64,000 bases of DNA, from NCBI RefSeq assembly GCF_019175345.1, contig NZ_CP077717.1, positions 1,402,001 to 1,466,000 of the forward strand, in the 5' to 3' direction. The notes under the pieces were generated by a model that ran no database searches, was not told where the DNA came from, and saw nothing but the letters and a program-made list of their open reading frames with translations. This document shows positions 17,915 through 25,707 of this stretch, piece after piece (position 1 is the first letter of the stretch; every line of letters starts with the position of its first letter). A program made the position numbers and the translations under genes. Source of the stretch: Saccharolobus shibatae B12. GTDB taxonomy: Archaea; Thermoproteota; Thermoprotei_A; Sulfolobales; Sulfolobaceae.

Positions 17915-18871
17915 ATGAAAATAATGGTCTTAGGAGGAGCTGGTTTCATAGGCTCTGCCTTTGTTAGAGAATTAAATTTAAGGAAAATTAAGCCATTAGT
18001 CTTTGATCTCTTAACCTATGCTGGTCGATTAGAAAATTTAAGTGGTACAGACTACGATTTCGTTAAGGGAGATATCAGAGATAGTAAACTCCATGATGTT
18101 ATAGCGAGTTTTAGACCAGAAATTGTAGTGAATTTTGCAGCTGAGACTCATGTTGATCGCTCAATTTATAAACCTCAAGATTTCGTTACAACCAATATTT
18201 TAGGTACAATTAATATTCTTGAAGCATTGAGATTATATAATTTTAAATATGTCCACATTTCAACGGATGAAGTTTATGGTGAAGAATGTGCTGATGAGAA
18301 TTCTCCTCTAAATCCTTCCTCGCCTTATAGTGCTTCTAAGGCATCGGCAGACCTTCTTGTCAGATCTTACGTTAGAACTTATGATGTAGAAGCTATCATA
18401 GTTAGGCCATCAAATAATTACGGTCCAAGACAATTTCCAGAGAAATTTATCCCGAAGACAATAATTCGTACCCTATTAGGTCTTCACGTGCCAATCTATG
18501 GCGATGGAAAACAAGAAAGAGATTGGATTTACGTTGAGGACACTGCAAAAATTATTGCAGACATGCTATCTAAGGCTGAATGGAAAGGCGATGTTTATAA
18601 TTTACCCGGAGGGCAAAGGGTAACCAATATAGAGGTTATTAAACTATTGGAAGAGATAGTGAATAGGAAAATTGAAGTTAGATTTGTTTCCGATAGACCT
18701 GGCCATGATAAAAGATATTGCATGATAAATACTAAACTTAGATATACTAGCACTACTTTAGCAGATGGGCTCAGAAAAGTGTATGAATGGTATGTCAATA
18801 ATAGATGGTGGTGGGAGTCGTTGATTAGCAACAAATTCTTTAGAGAAGATGAACCATGGAAAGCTGTATAA
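17915..18871 (+). CDS. rmlB: dTDP-glucose 4,6-dehydratase
   Basis: 318 residues, an extended short-chain dehydrogenase that turns dTDP-glucose into dTDP-4-keto-6-deoxyglucose using bound NAD. It has the Rossmann motif GGAGFIGSAF at residues 7-16, the catalytic block STDEVYGE with the Asp-Glu pair of RmlB, and the Y-x3-K of YSASKASADLL. It starts 22 bases after rmlA. Only rmlC, the 3,5-epimerase, is missing from the set; a 3,5-epimerase elsewhere or a product other than rhamnose is possible. Confidence 0.9.
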   Translation: MKIMVLGGAGFIGSAFVRELNLRKIKPLVFDLLTYAGRLENLSGTDYDFVKGDIRDSKLHDVIASFRPEIVVNFAAETHVDRSIYKPQDFVTTNILGTINILEALRLYNFKYVHISTDEVYGEECADENSPLNPSSPYSASKASADLLVRSYVRTYDVEAIIVRPSNNYGPRQFPEKFIPKTIIRTLLGLHVPIYGDGKQERDWIYVEDTAKIIADMLSKAEWKGDVYNLPGGQRVTNIEVIKLLEEIVNRKIEVRFVSDRPGHDKRYCMINTKLRYTSTTLADGLRKVYEWYVNNRWWWESLISNKFFREDEPWKAV

Positions 18872-18880
18872 ATAAAACAA

Positions 18881-18942
18881 TTATAAAGATGGTTCAAAAG
18901 GAGTGTAAAATTCACCTTTTAAGATGGATAGTCCCTTTGTAT
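18881..18942 (+). repeat. Solo left end of a tnpB element
   Basis: Ten bases after rmlB, the sequence aligns with the left end of the tnpB elements at 4049 and 23936. It keeps ttataaa, ggttcaaa, ttcacctttt and atggatagtccctttgta with small gaps. No tnpB follows, so this is a remnant left by deletion or imprecise loss. Confidence 0.6.
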
Positions 18943-19090
18943 TTTTGATTCAATTAGAGTACATAGCACTTGAAAGCATTATCGCTTAGTACCCCTTAAT
19001 AAAAACACTATAAATGTTGTCGAAAAGAAGGCTTAAAATAAAGACTATATGCAATTTAAATCTTATAAATACAGTTAATCTTACTATATC

Positions 19091-19381
19091 TTAATTTTGA
19101 CCATTGAAATCTAATTCTCTCTTTAGGATCTGTAATTTACGTTTAATTTCTAGATACTCATTAGCTCTATTTAAATAATCATATCCTTTTGGAGTTAACT
19201 CGTATTTGTTATCAGTATTAAGAGATATAAATCCTTTACTCTTTAGAATTTCTATATATCTATAGAAAGATCTAGGATTTAAATTCGTAATAAACATTAT
19301 TCTTGTCTTCTTAATGTCACCCTTCTTACATGCTTCTAATATACTAGCTATTACTTCGATACTACTTCTTTTTTTATACAT
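19091..19381 (-). CDS. Small winged-helix transcription regulator
   Basis: 96 residues. Helix-turn-helix and wing fill residues 5-70 (RSFYRYIEILKSKGFISL is the recognition helix region, YELTPKGYDYL the wing and its exit), followed by a charged C-terminal helix (about 72-92) that probably dimerises. It belongs to the small archaeal winged-helix proteins, many of which control viral or mobile genes and themselves. Palindromes lie directly upstream of its start. No adjacent target gene is obvious. Confidence 0.8.
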   Translation of the reverse strand: MYKKRSSIEVIASILEACKKGDIKKTRIMFITNLNPRSFYRYIEILKSKGFISLNTDNKYELTPKGYDYLNRANEYLEIKRKLQILKRELDFNGQN

Positions 19382-19400
19382 AACATGTTTTAACTAGTTA
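19382..19400 (-). promoter_or_regulatory. Tandem palindromes before the winged-helix gene
   Basis: Two perfect palindromes, aacatgtt (19382-19390 region) and taactagtta (19391-19400), lie in the 20 bases before the start codon. They are placed where a dimeric regulator could block its own gene. Operator function is inferred. Confidence 0.4.
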
Positions 19401-19700
19401 TTAACACTATTAAATGTTTTGTATAAAAGATATCAGTACGAACATTATGTCGACAATCGACTATAAATAGAGGACTTCTCCAAATAAAGCATCAGATCCT
19501 ATTTGGGATGGTCTTCGTAAATTTCCATATAGCATTTTTTGGAAAATCGTTGAGTTCTATAATTCCTATGAACATTTACCTTAATATTTGCTCTTATTTT
19601 TAAAATGAATAATATGGATTAACAGTTCTAATATAAAAATATTATGATCTTAAACATAATTTCCTTAAAAACTATTTAACCCTAGAATTTTACGCAAAAT

Positions 19701-19828
19701 GCTACTCGATGAGCAGTTGCGAGGAGGAGTGTACTCGATGAAGTTCTCAGTGTCGTGGCTGGGAGATAGGCTCCCTAACCTAGGCACTGAGAGGGAGAAG
19801 GGAGTGATAAGGCTGAGCAACTAGTAGC
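19701..19828 (+). ncRNA. GC-rich structured RNA candidate
   Basis: A GC-rich island in AT-rich DNA with nested perfect helices: gctact 19701-19706 with agtagc 19823-19828; agttgc 19715-19720 with gcaact 19817-19822; ctcagtg 19746-19752 with cactgag 19785-19791; gggag 19761-19765 with ctccc 19771-19775. An alternative hairpin, aactagta with tactagtt, starts at 19820 and would compete with the closing helices. The 9-base actcgatga occurs twice (about 19704 and 19733). No open frame explains it. In hyperthermophiles, local GC excess marks structured RNAs. The strand is not certain, the class is unknown, and a transposon end is an alternative. Confidence 0.55.
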
Positions 19829-19882
19829 GATTAAAAATGATTACTAGTTACGATGGAAGCTGACTCTGTAGGAGTATCTATA

Positions 19883-20143
19883 TTATATTTCAACGTATTC
19901 TCCAATAAACTTTAAGAAGAAATCTTCTCTTTTCATGAACACTTGAATATCTATTACAGCTATTTCTTCACCTACCTCATTAAGTATTTCCAGAACCCTT
20001 CTTATTTTCTCCTTATCCGTTAACTCCTCACTGTAAAATATTGCTACGTCTAAGTCGCTACTTCCAGTAACCTTGCCCTTAACTATAGAGCCGAATACTA
20101 TTACTTTAACTACCTTTCCAAACTTCTCAGCAGTCAATTTCAC
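19883..20143 (-). CDS. MNT-domain nucleotidyltransferase (lone)
   Basis: 86 residues from a GTG at 20143. The minimal nucleotidyltransferase signature GS-x3-G-x6-SDLDV is present (VFGSIVKGKVTGSSDLDVAI, about 16-35), followed by a third acidic strand (VIDIQVFM). Such proteins usually pair with a HEPN RNase, whose activity they block by adding AMP. No HEPN gene is visible on either side. The frame runs upstream of the GTG through TFESNWKRIAEK, which looks like real MNT sequence, to a TGA about 14 codons earlier, so the N-terminus may be damaged. It ends close to the structured RNA candidate. Confidence 0.65.
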   Translation of the reverse strand: MKLTAEKFGKVVKVIVFGSIVKGKVTGSSDLDVAIFYSEELTDKEKIRRVLEILNEVGEEIAVIDIQVFMKREDFFLKFIGEYVEI

Positions 20144-20186
20144 TTTCTCCGCAATTCTTTTCCAATTGCTTTCAAAGGTATTTGAT

Positions 20187-20499
20187 ATAGTTCAGTCCCC
20201 ACACCACTTACTACCCCATATTTTCTTCACTAAAGGCAATATACTGTTTTCTACTGTATCTGTTTTGTGGATTGTTTCAATCTTAATTAGAATCAAAGTG
20301 CGGTTATTGAGTTATAAGTTTGCTCTTTGTTTTTAAGATATGTGTAAATTTATTTTATAATGCTATTCTATAAGGAAAATTAATTTATACAAGGCAATTC
20401 AGTTATCCATTGGGGGTTGTAATTTATGGACAGTATAAATATAAGAGTTAGCACAGGTAAGCATTTATTCTCCTTATAAACCGTCTTCACTCAATTGAA
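20187..20499. other. Region without a gene
   Basis: No supported gene. On the minus strand, a short open stretch (TVENSILPLVKKIW) before the MNT gene could be the decayed start of a longer protein; this is weak. Confidence 0.3.
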
Positions 20500-20955
20500 T
20501 TCATCATAGTTTTTAAAATATAACGAATTTACAATGTAAACTTGAATGATCTACCTCCTCCTACTCGTCCAATACTAGCAAATGTGCAATCAACTACCAT
20601 CAGCAGTTATGCAATTTTGACGTAACTCAAAAGTTTTCATTCATCTCTTTACTCCATCTAAGCGCCCTCCAACGAACTTCAGTAATCCCCTCTGTACTGA
20701 GGTTTAGAGAACTCAAAAGCTCCCTAATCATGTTAACGAAAAGAAGGACGTAGTCGTAAAGCCTATCCCCCTTCTTGGGAACTTAGCCTATGATCTAGGA
20801 TCTATTGAGTCCAGCAAATTTTCTTTATTATCATCGAAAAATTCTATAAGACACGCATATTTCCATTTAGACCTTACTTCATCCATATCCTCACACTTCT
20901 CCTCGGCGATTTTAATATAGAGAGGACCTATACAAGAGTATATTATCGCAAGCAT
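20500..20955 (-). pseudogene. Decayed N-terminal half of a transposase
   Basis: Minus-strand reading from ATG 20955 gives IAEEKCEDMDEVRSKW and further sequence to a TAG. After a frameshift it continues as PKKGDRLYDYVLLFVNMIRE and then EVRWRALRWSKEMNENF to a TGA at about 20632. Then comes a third piece, VVDCTFASIGRVGGGRSF. The order of a helical N-terminus followed by a VVD-x-TF strand suits an IS5-type DDE transposase, with the first catalytic aspartate in the last piece. No C-terminal half was found. The IS family is a guess; that it is a broken coding sequence is clear from the three linked frames. Confidence 0.6.
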
Positions 20956-21553
20956 CTAGTTAATTTGATGATCTTATAACTAAAAACTTTTCCTATCTAT
21001 AGTATCATATATTAGATTTGCTTAGTTATTAATATGAATTTATAAACTCTTGTGCTTCCCTTCTCCAAGTTATTTAGTGACTTAAATAGTAATTTAAGGT
21101 TTATCTCACTTGCCTTATTAAAACGTTAGGATAGTCTATTACAATATTAGTAACGTTAAAAATGGTTTATTGTAGGATTCTAATTGCGGTACGGATATGC
21201 TAAGATCATTAATACAAGCATAAATTTCAAGAAGATATGGCTTAAAAAAGGATTGCATTAGATGAAAGTAATCAGAAACTATCGACAATAAGTTAATTAA
21301 GTAATCGCAAATAAAGATTTTTTGAACTAAAGTTTAAAATCTTACGTAAAAGCTCTGCAGAAGATTTCTTATTTGCTCTACATTGTTCTGATATTCTAGT
21401 CATAAACAATCTTTACTTCATCTCTACCAATACCATATTTTATTAAGAAAGTATTGAGGCTTTCTTCGTCTTTAAGATATATTTTAAGACCTTTATATTC
21501 CAGTATTATCATAGTCATAGAAAACGTTCTGAAAAGGACTCATGTAACTGAAA
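20956..21553. other. Region without a gene
   Basis: About 600 AT-rich bases between the decayed transposase and the helicase gene. A minus-strand stretch near 21400-21530 reads briefly in frame (IILEYKGLKIYLKDEESLN), which might be a remnant of a small protein downstream of the helicase, but it has no start. Confidence 0.3.
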
Positions 21554-23350
21554 CTAAACGTTAATCAATTCCTTTATTTTTTCACCAGTCTGGTAATCCT
21601 CAAAGAAGATATAGACTCCTCTTATACCTCTAGTTAACATAACGTAATATCTGTTCTTCAGTAGTTTTAATGCCCTATCTTTATCTCTTTTCGCTATTTT
21701 ACTTAAGGAATTTGTTCCACCTACGTAATCTGTAATCGGATCTGGATTGACAGTCCAAGAATCCCTCCAAATCATATCCCTTCCCCATACAACTCCAACG
21801 TAATCTGCCTCAAAACCTTGTGCACCATATACTGAGGCACAGTAACTTAGAGGATCTAATTCCCCTCTCCAGTACTTAGGATATTCGACTTTCTCGTCCA
21901 TAAGCCACTTAATCCTTACACTAACGTTCTTATAAAGGTCAAATCCAGATTGTAATGGGTAACCTATCCTTATGTTTTTTAGGTTCCATTCGGTTTTATT
22001 ATTAGTGTCTCCCTCAGACTCTGTAAAACTACAAATCAACGCAATCTTCCTACCCTCTTCTCTCCTCTTTCTCAATTCGTTCAGCATAGAGATAAGATCA
22101 TCAAATATCCTAAAATCATAATCCTTTATCTTAACTTTCTTACAGTCAAGTATACTTTTTACCGCATTTAGGTAATCATTTGGTACTCTTATAGACGAGG
22201 ACAACTGATATTCCTCCACATTGGTTAAGTATCTCTTGAAGTTCTCCTCAGTTCCTTCTTCATTCCCTATTAACGTCTGAAAGTCATCGTAGAAATATAC
22301 GTTAATTCTTCCTCTAGGGGAATTTTTTATTACATTACTAGTCATCCTCTGAGCCTCATCATAAATGACTAAGTCTATTTTCGTATCTCCGAATTTTTTC
22401 TTGAACCAGTCTGAGAACCCACTTTCTCCTACTCCAAAGCCATATCCCGTTGAGTAAAACATAATAAACTGGGATAAGGCTTGCGCTTTATATCTATCAT
22501 TTGTTCTATTTAATGAAAGCCCACTTAAGGATAATTTTATAGAATTTAATAATCTTTGATTCTTGTACGACAAAATTGCAAAATAGCCCCTACTTAAGGC
22601 TTCAAGGAAGAGAGTAATTGCCAATAGGCTTTTCCCTGAACCACTACCACCTCTCACAAGGAAGTTCTTACTAGGTGCTCTATCTTCAAGGACATTCAAA
22701 ACTTTACTTAAGATTAACCCTTGTTCCTCTGTTAGGCCGTAACCATAAGGTAGAATTGCCTTAGCTACGTTCTGTTGTAAAAAGTTCTTAGTTTGAGCAA
22801 TAAACTTAACGAAATCTGTCGTTAATACAAATTTTCCATTTACTATTTTATCAACATCTTGTCTATTTCCTGGTGTGTAGTTTTTTAGTTTAACCTTCAA
22901 ATCATTGGAGTTTCTTAATACTTCACATTCTGAGGAGGAATAATCTTTAGTATTATAAAGGAAGAGAGCCCCCTCAAATCTTATTCCAGAGGAGTGGAAA
23001 GTGTTCAACTTAGTTACGTAGTTATTCAATTGATAGCATGGATCCAACCGAAGCTCCCCATCGGACTCTACAGTGAGGTCATCTTTACGTCTTACTTGCT
23101 TCCACCCCTTAGCCTCAATTACTAAAGCTCTATTCTTATCTACAAATATAGCATCAACTCTTTCTGCAAATATCGGATATTCCATAATAATGGGATGAGG
23201 AGTATTAAGAGTCTTGAAAATCTCTAGGAGCTTTTTCCATGCGTTTTTCTGTTCAATTGAAGGATCTTCCTTAAACGTTTCTTTATATGAACCAACTAAG
23301 TCGTCAAAAGACTTTTGAGTGATTTCTTGTAGTATTACGGGCAGTGGCAT
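21554..23350 (-). CDS. PD-(D/E)XK nuclease fused to a DUF2075/Schlafen-like SF1 helicase
   Basis: 598 residues. The N-terminal domain (about 45-130) has a PD-(D/E)XK nuclease core, D66 and E79-x-K81 in VDAIFVDKNRALVIEAKGW, as in NERD-like domains. The rest is an SF1 helicase/ATPase: Walker A GGSGSGKS at 234-241, Walker B YDEAQRM at 330-336, a GAQGFEADYVGVVWG block near 515 and a motif VI-like YVMLTRGIRGVYIF near 575. This resembles DUF2075 and group-3 Schlafen helicases, often found in defence islands. Predicted role: ATP-driven DNA or RNA cleavage against mobile elements. It lies near the McrB/C pair but 2.3 kb away beyond a tnpB element, so co-function is inferred. Confidence 0.8.
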   Translation of the reverse strand: MPLPVILQEITQKSFDDLVGSYKETFKEDPSIEQKNAWKKLLEIFKTLNTPHPIIMEYPIFAERVDAIFVDKNRALVIEAKGWKQVRRKDDLTVESDGELRLDPCYQLNNYVTKLNTFHSSGIRFEGALFLYNTKDYSSSECEVLRNSNDLKVKLKNYTPGNRQDVDKIVNGKFVLTTDFVKFIAQTKNFLQQNVAKAILPYGYGLTEEQGLILSKVLNVLEDRAPSKNFLVRGGSGSGKSLLAITLFLEALSRGYFAILSYKNQRLLNSIKLSLSGLSLNRTNDRYKAQALSQFIMFYSTGYGFGVGESGFSDWFKKKFGDTKIDLVIYDEAQRMTSNVIKNSPRGRINVYFYDDFQTLIGNEEGTEENFKRYLTNVEEYQLSSSIRVPNDYLNAVKSILDCKKVKIKDYDFRIFDDLISMLNELRKRREEGRKIALICSFTESEGDTNNKTEWNLKNIRIGYPLQSGFDLYKNVSVRIKWLMDEKVEYPKYWRGELDPLSYCASVYGAQGFEADYVGVVWGRDMIWRDSWTVNPDPITDYVGGTNSLSKIAKRDKDRALKLLKNRYYVMLTRGIRGVYIFFEDYQTGEKIKELINV

Positions 23351-23935
23351 TGATGTTTACCTCTTCGTTGTTTCATTTCTTGCTTAGTCTCTAAAATTAT
23401 TTCATTAATCTGACTTCCTTTTAAAAATAGTTTTATACTTGTCTTGAAGATAGCTATTATATATTTCACGTTTTATCGTTACTTCCTTCTCTTTGCAAGT
23501 ATAAAGGCTTTACTTATTAGTAGGTCAGACTTCGAGTGTGAAATGATTCCTCTCAAAAGTACTAATAAAATTGTTTAGCAGATACATGGCGGTTTAAGAA
23601 AAACTAAGTTTCCATAAGCTAAAAGGATACGATTTTACTAGTTTCTTAAACTTAATTTTAGGCTTAGAAAGAAATTAAATCAAGTTTAAAGCAGTGTTGT
23701 AAGTTAGCTTTCGTTATCGATATTACCTCAAATTACGGCAAAGGTTTTAAGGTGGCATAAAGATGTAAAATATGTATCCTTCTATAAAAACAACGCTATG
23801 CTCTCTATTTAATCCCTTGCGGATTACCTATGGAGGCAAAATTTTTCCGATATTTCATTCTATTTCTGGAGGAGAAATAGTAGCATTCAAACATCTGATA
23901 TTTCAGATTCCTTTACCTTCTCCAGTGAATCACAC
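23351..23935. other. Gene-poor stretch before tnpB copy 2
   Basis: No supported gene. A plus-strand open frame at 23772-24035 runs across the element boundary into tnpB's left end and is not believable. On the minus strand, the bases just outside the element read DSLEKVKESEISDV then a stop, which could be the end of a gene cut by the insertion. Confidence 0.35.
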
Positions 23936-24044
23936 TTATAAAAATAAGGGGTTCAAAGGGGACGGAAAACCTCACCTTTTGAGGTGGAGATGGATAGTCC
24001 CCTTTGTAGTTAAGTTTTTTAACGCGAAATGTTAACTTTTTTCA

Positions 24045-25274
24045 ATGTCCATCGTAACGTTTCGTTTTCGTGCCTTAACAGACGAGCAAACCTTGAGGGC
24101 GTTAAAAGCCCGGTTGAAGTTAGCATGTGAGATATACAACACGTTACGATGGGCAGACATCTACTTCTACCAAAGAGATGGAAAAGGTCTAACACAAACA
24201 GAGTTAAGACAATTAGCCCTGGACTTGAGAAAGCAAGACAAGGAGTACAAACAACTATATTCACAAGTGGTACAACAAATAGCCGACCGCTTTTATGAAG
24301 CAAGACAGAGGTTCTTCCAAGAATTAGCACGTTTTCCTAAGGAAAAGAAAATCCACAAGTGGTATTCTCTTGTCTATCCTCAAAGTGGTTGGAAAATACT
24401 CTCCGCAAGAGAAATAAGGACTGGAAGTAGAAAGAATAAAAAGAAACTGCTTGTGCTAAGTTTGTCCCACTTAGGCATCTTCAAGGTCATTATTCACAGG
24501 GACTTTCCCTTGGACAAGGTGAAGAGGGTTGTAGTTAAGCTAACGAAGTCTGAAAGAGTATACATATCATTTGTAGTAGAAGACTATGTGTTCCAGCAAG
24601 TCCCGGAAACAAGCAAGGTAGTGGCAATAGATGTTGGTGTAGAGAAGCTCCTAACAACTTCAGATGGTGAGTATTTACCCAACTTCAAGTTTTACGAGAA
24701 GGCACTCCGTAAGATTAAGCATTTGCACAAGGAATTGTCTAGGAAGAAGTTCCTTTCCAAGAATTGGTTTAAAGCCAAGGTTAAGTTAGCTAAGGCATAT
24801 GAACATCTTGCTAATTTGAGGAAGGATATGTACATGAAGATAGGGAAGTACCTATCGATGAATTACGATGTTGTGGTAATGGAGGATATTAATGTTAAAC
24901 AACTGGTTGGTAAGTCTCTCAGAAAGCTTAGGATGAGGTTACATGACGTATCGTTTGGTGAGCTGAGGGATATAATCAAATATCAGATAGGGAAGTATGG
25001 AAAGAAATTTTTGTTAGTTAATCCGTCAAACACGTCAAGGACGTGTGCTAAGTGCGGATATGTGAAGGAAGATCTGACTTTAGCTGACCGTGTCTTTACT
25101 TGTCCTAAGTGCGGTTGGATAGCTGACCGTGACTATAATGCTTCTCTAAATATCTTACGTAGGTCGGGGTGGGAGCCACCCTTAGTGCCTGTGGAGCTTC
25201 ACCCTCTACCAGTACTGATGTACTGGCAAGGTGGAGTTGTGAAGCAGGAAGCTTCCTCCTTCAGGAGGGAGTAG
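24045..25274 (+). CDS. tnpB: TnpB RNA-guided endonuclease homologue, copy 2 (intact)
   Basis: 409 residues with the full RuvC-like set (D196, E280, D363) and the four zinc-ribbon cysteines ([16 protein letters not shown]). It differs from copy 1 at about 20 positions, mostly conservative (for example F11L, H72Y, C232S, E235K, K259R/R260K), and none is catalytic. The ATG at 24045 lies about 110 bases inside the element. Because both copies are intact and their changes spare the active site, both are likely under selection or recently copied. The 3' end overlaps the presumed guide-RNA scaffold. Confidence 0.92.
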   Translation: MSIVTFRFRALTDEQTLRALKARLKLACEIYNTLRWADIYFYQRDGKGLTQTELRQLALDLRKQDKEYKQLYSQVVQQIADRFYEARQRFFQELARFPKEKKIHKWYSLVYPQSGWKILSAREIRTGSRKNKKKLLVLSLSHLGIFKVIIHRDFPLDKVKRVVVKLTKSERVYISFVVEDYVFQQVPETSKVVAIDVGVEKLLTTSDGEYLPNFKFYEKALRKIKHLHKELSRKKFLSKNWFKAKVKLAKAYEHLANLRKDMYMKIGKYLSMNYDVVVMEDINVKQLVGKSLRKLRMRLHDVSFGELRDIIKYQIGKYGKKFLLVNPSNTSRTCAKCGYVKEDLTLADRVFTCPKCGWIADRDYNASLNILRRSGWEPPLVPVELHPLPVLMYWQGGVVKQEASSFRRE

Positions 25275-25279
25275 CTCAC
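25179..25279 (+). ncRNA. omegaRNA-like 3' end of tnpB element, copy 2
   Basis: The last 101 bases fold as in copy 1: CCAGTAC-tgat-GTACTGG with an outer gcttca/tgaagc extension, then cctcc-ttca-ggagg. The stem matches copy 1 and the loop does not (tgat in place of ttca), which points to selection on RNA structure. A guide would start at 25280. Confidence 0.6.
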
Positions 25280-25540
25280 ATGGTGATTTTGCTGATACTA
25301 GCCCATCATTCTATAATTTTCTTTAAGGAAATATATAAGCAGAATCTAGATATGGAAAATCTTCTAGCTGATTGTAATCCTAAGGGAACTGAGGATAAAC
25401 TAAGGGGTAGGTATAATAGCAAACATTCCAAAACCTTATTAAATTATTTCTTCTCAAGTCTCGTGAAAGATATACGTCAACTCATTGTTCATCAATATTT
25501 TCACTTATCCCTCCATAGGTTTTTATTTTATATATAAATC

Positions 25541-25663
25541 ATGATAGTAAAAAAGATAAAGGGCGTTGTTGTCTCTTTCCCTTCAGAGAAGATAATGAAA
25601 GAGATACTAGATGAGCTGAATATAGAAGAAGAAAATAAGAAAGAAGGGCAGGAGATAAAGTAA
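25541..25663 (+). CDS. Possible 40-residue protein
   Basis: An ATG at 25541 opens 40 codons (MIVKKIKGVVVSFPSEKIMK and a strongly charged tail ending KKEGQEIK). A TATA-like tttatatata run lies 5-15 bases before it, which is rather close. It looks like a short beta strand plus helix, as in small antitoxin-like proteins, but has no recognisable partner. It is convergent with the McrB-like gene. Coding status is uncertain. Confidence 0.35.
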   Translation: MIVKKIKGVVVSFPSEKIMKEILDELNIEEENKKEGQEIK

Positions 25664-25707
25664 AAGGTCTTTATCTATTCGTATTTTTTCTAAATCTCTT
25701 ATTGATA

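Larger units (their letters stand above)
23936..25279 (+). mobile_element. IS1341-type tnpB element, copy 2 (complete)
   Basis: 1344 bases from ttataaaaataagggg to ggagggagtagctcac, the same length as copy 1 after removing its nested insertion. The left end contains a small hairpin (cacct-tttg-aggtg). There is no tnpA. It sits between the nuclease-helicase gene and the McrB-like gene, in the middle of the defence region. Confidence 0.88.

Noticed and set aside
23772-24035. Open frame of 87 codons before tnpB copy 2
   Set aside because: It crosses into the tnpB left end, has no family signature, and its tail is the element's non-coding sequence.
25169-25537. Open frame of 122 codons running out of the tnpB 3' end
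   Set aside because: It starts inside tnpB in another frame and crosses the element boundary; only the last 85 codons lie in flanking DNA and show no recognisable domain.
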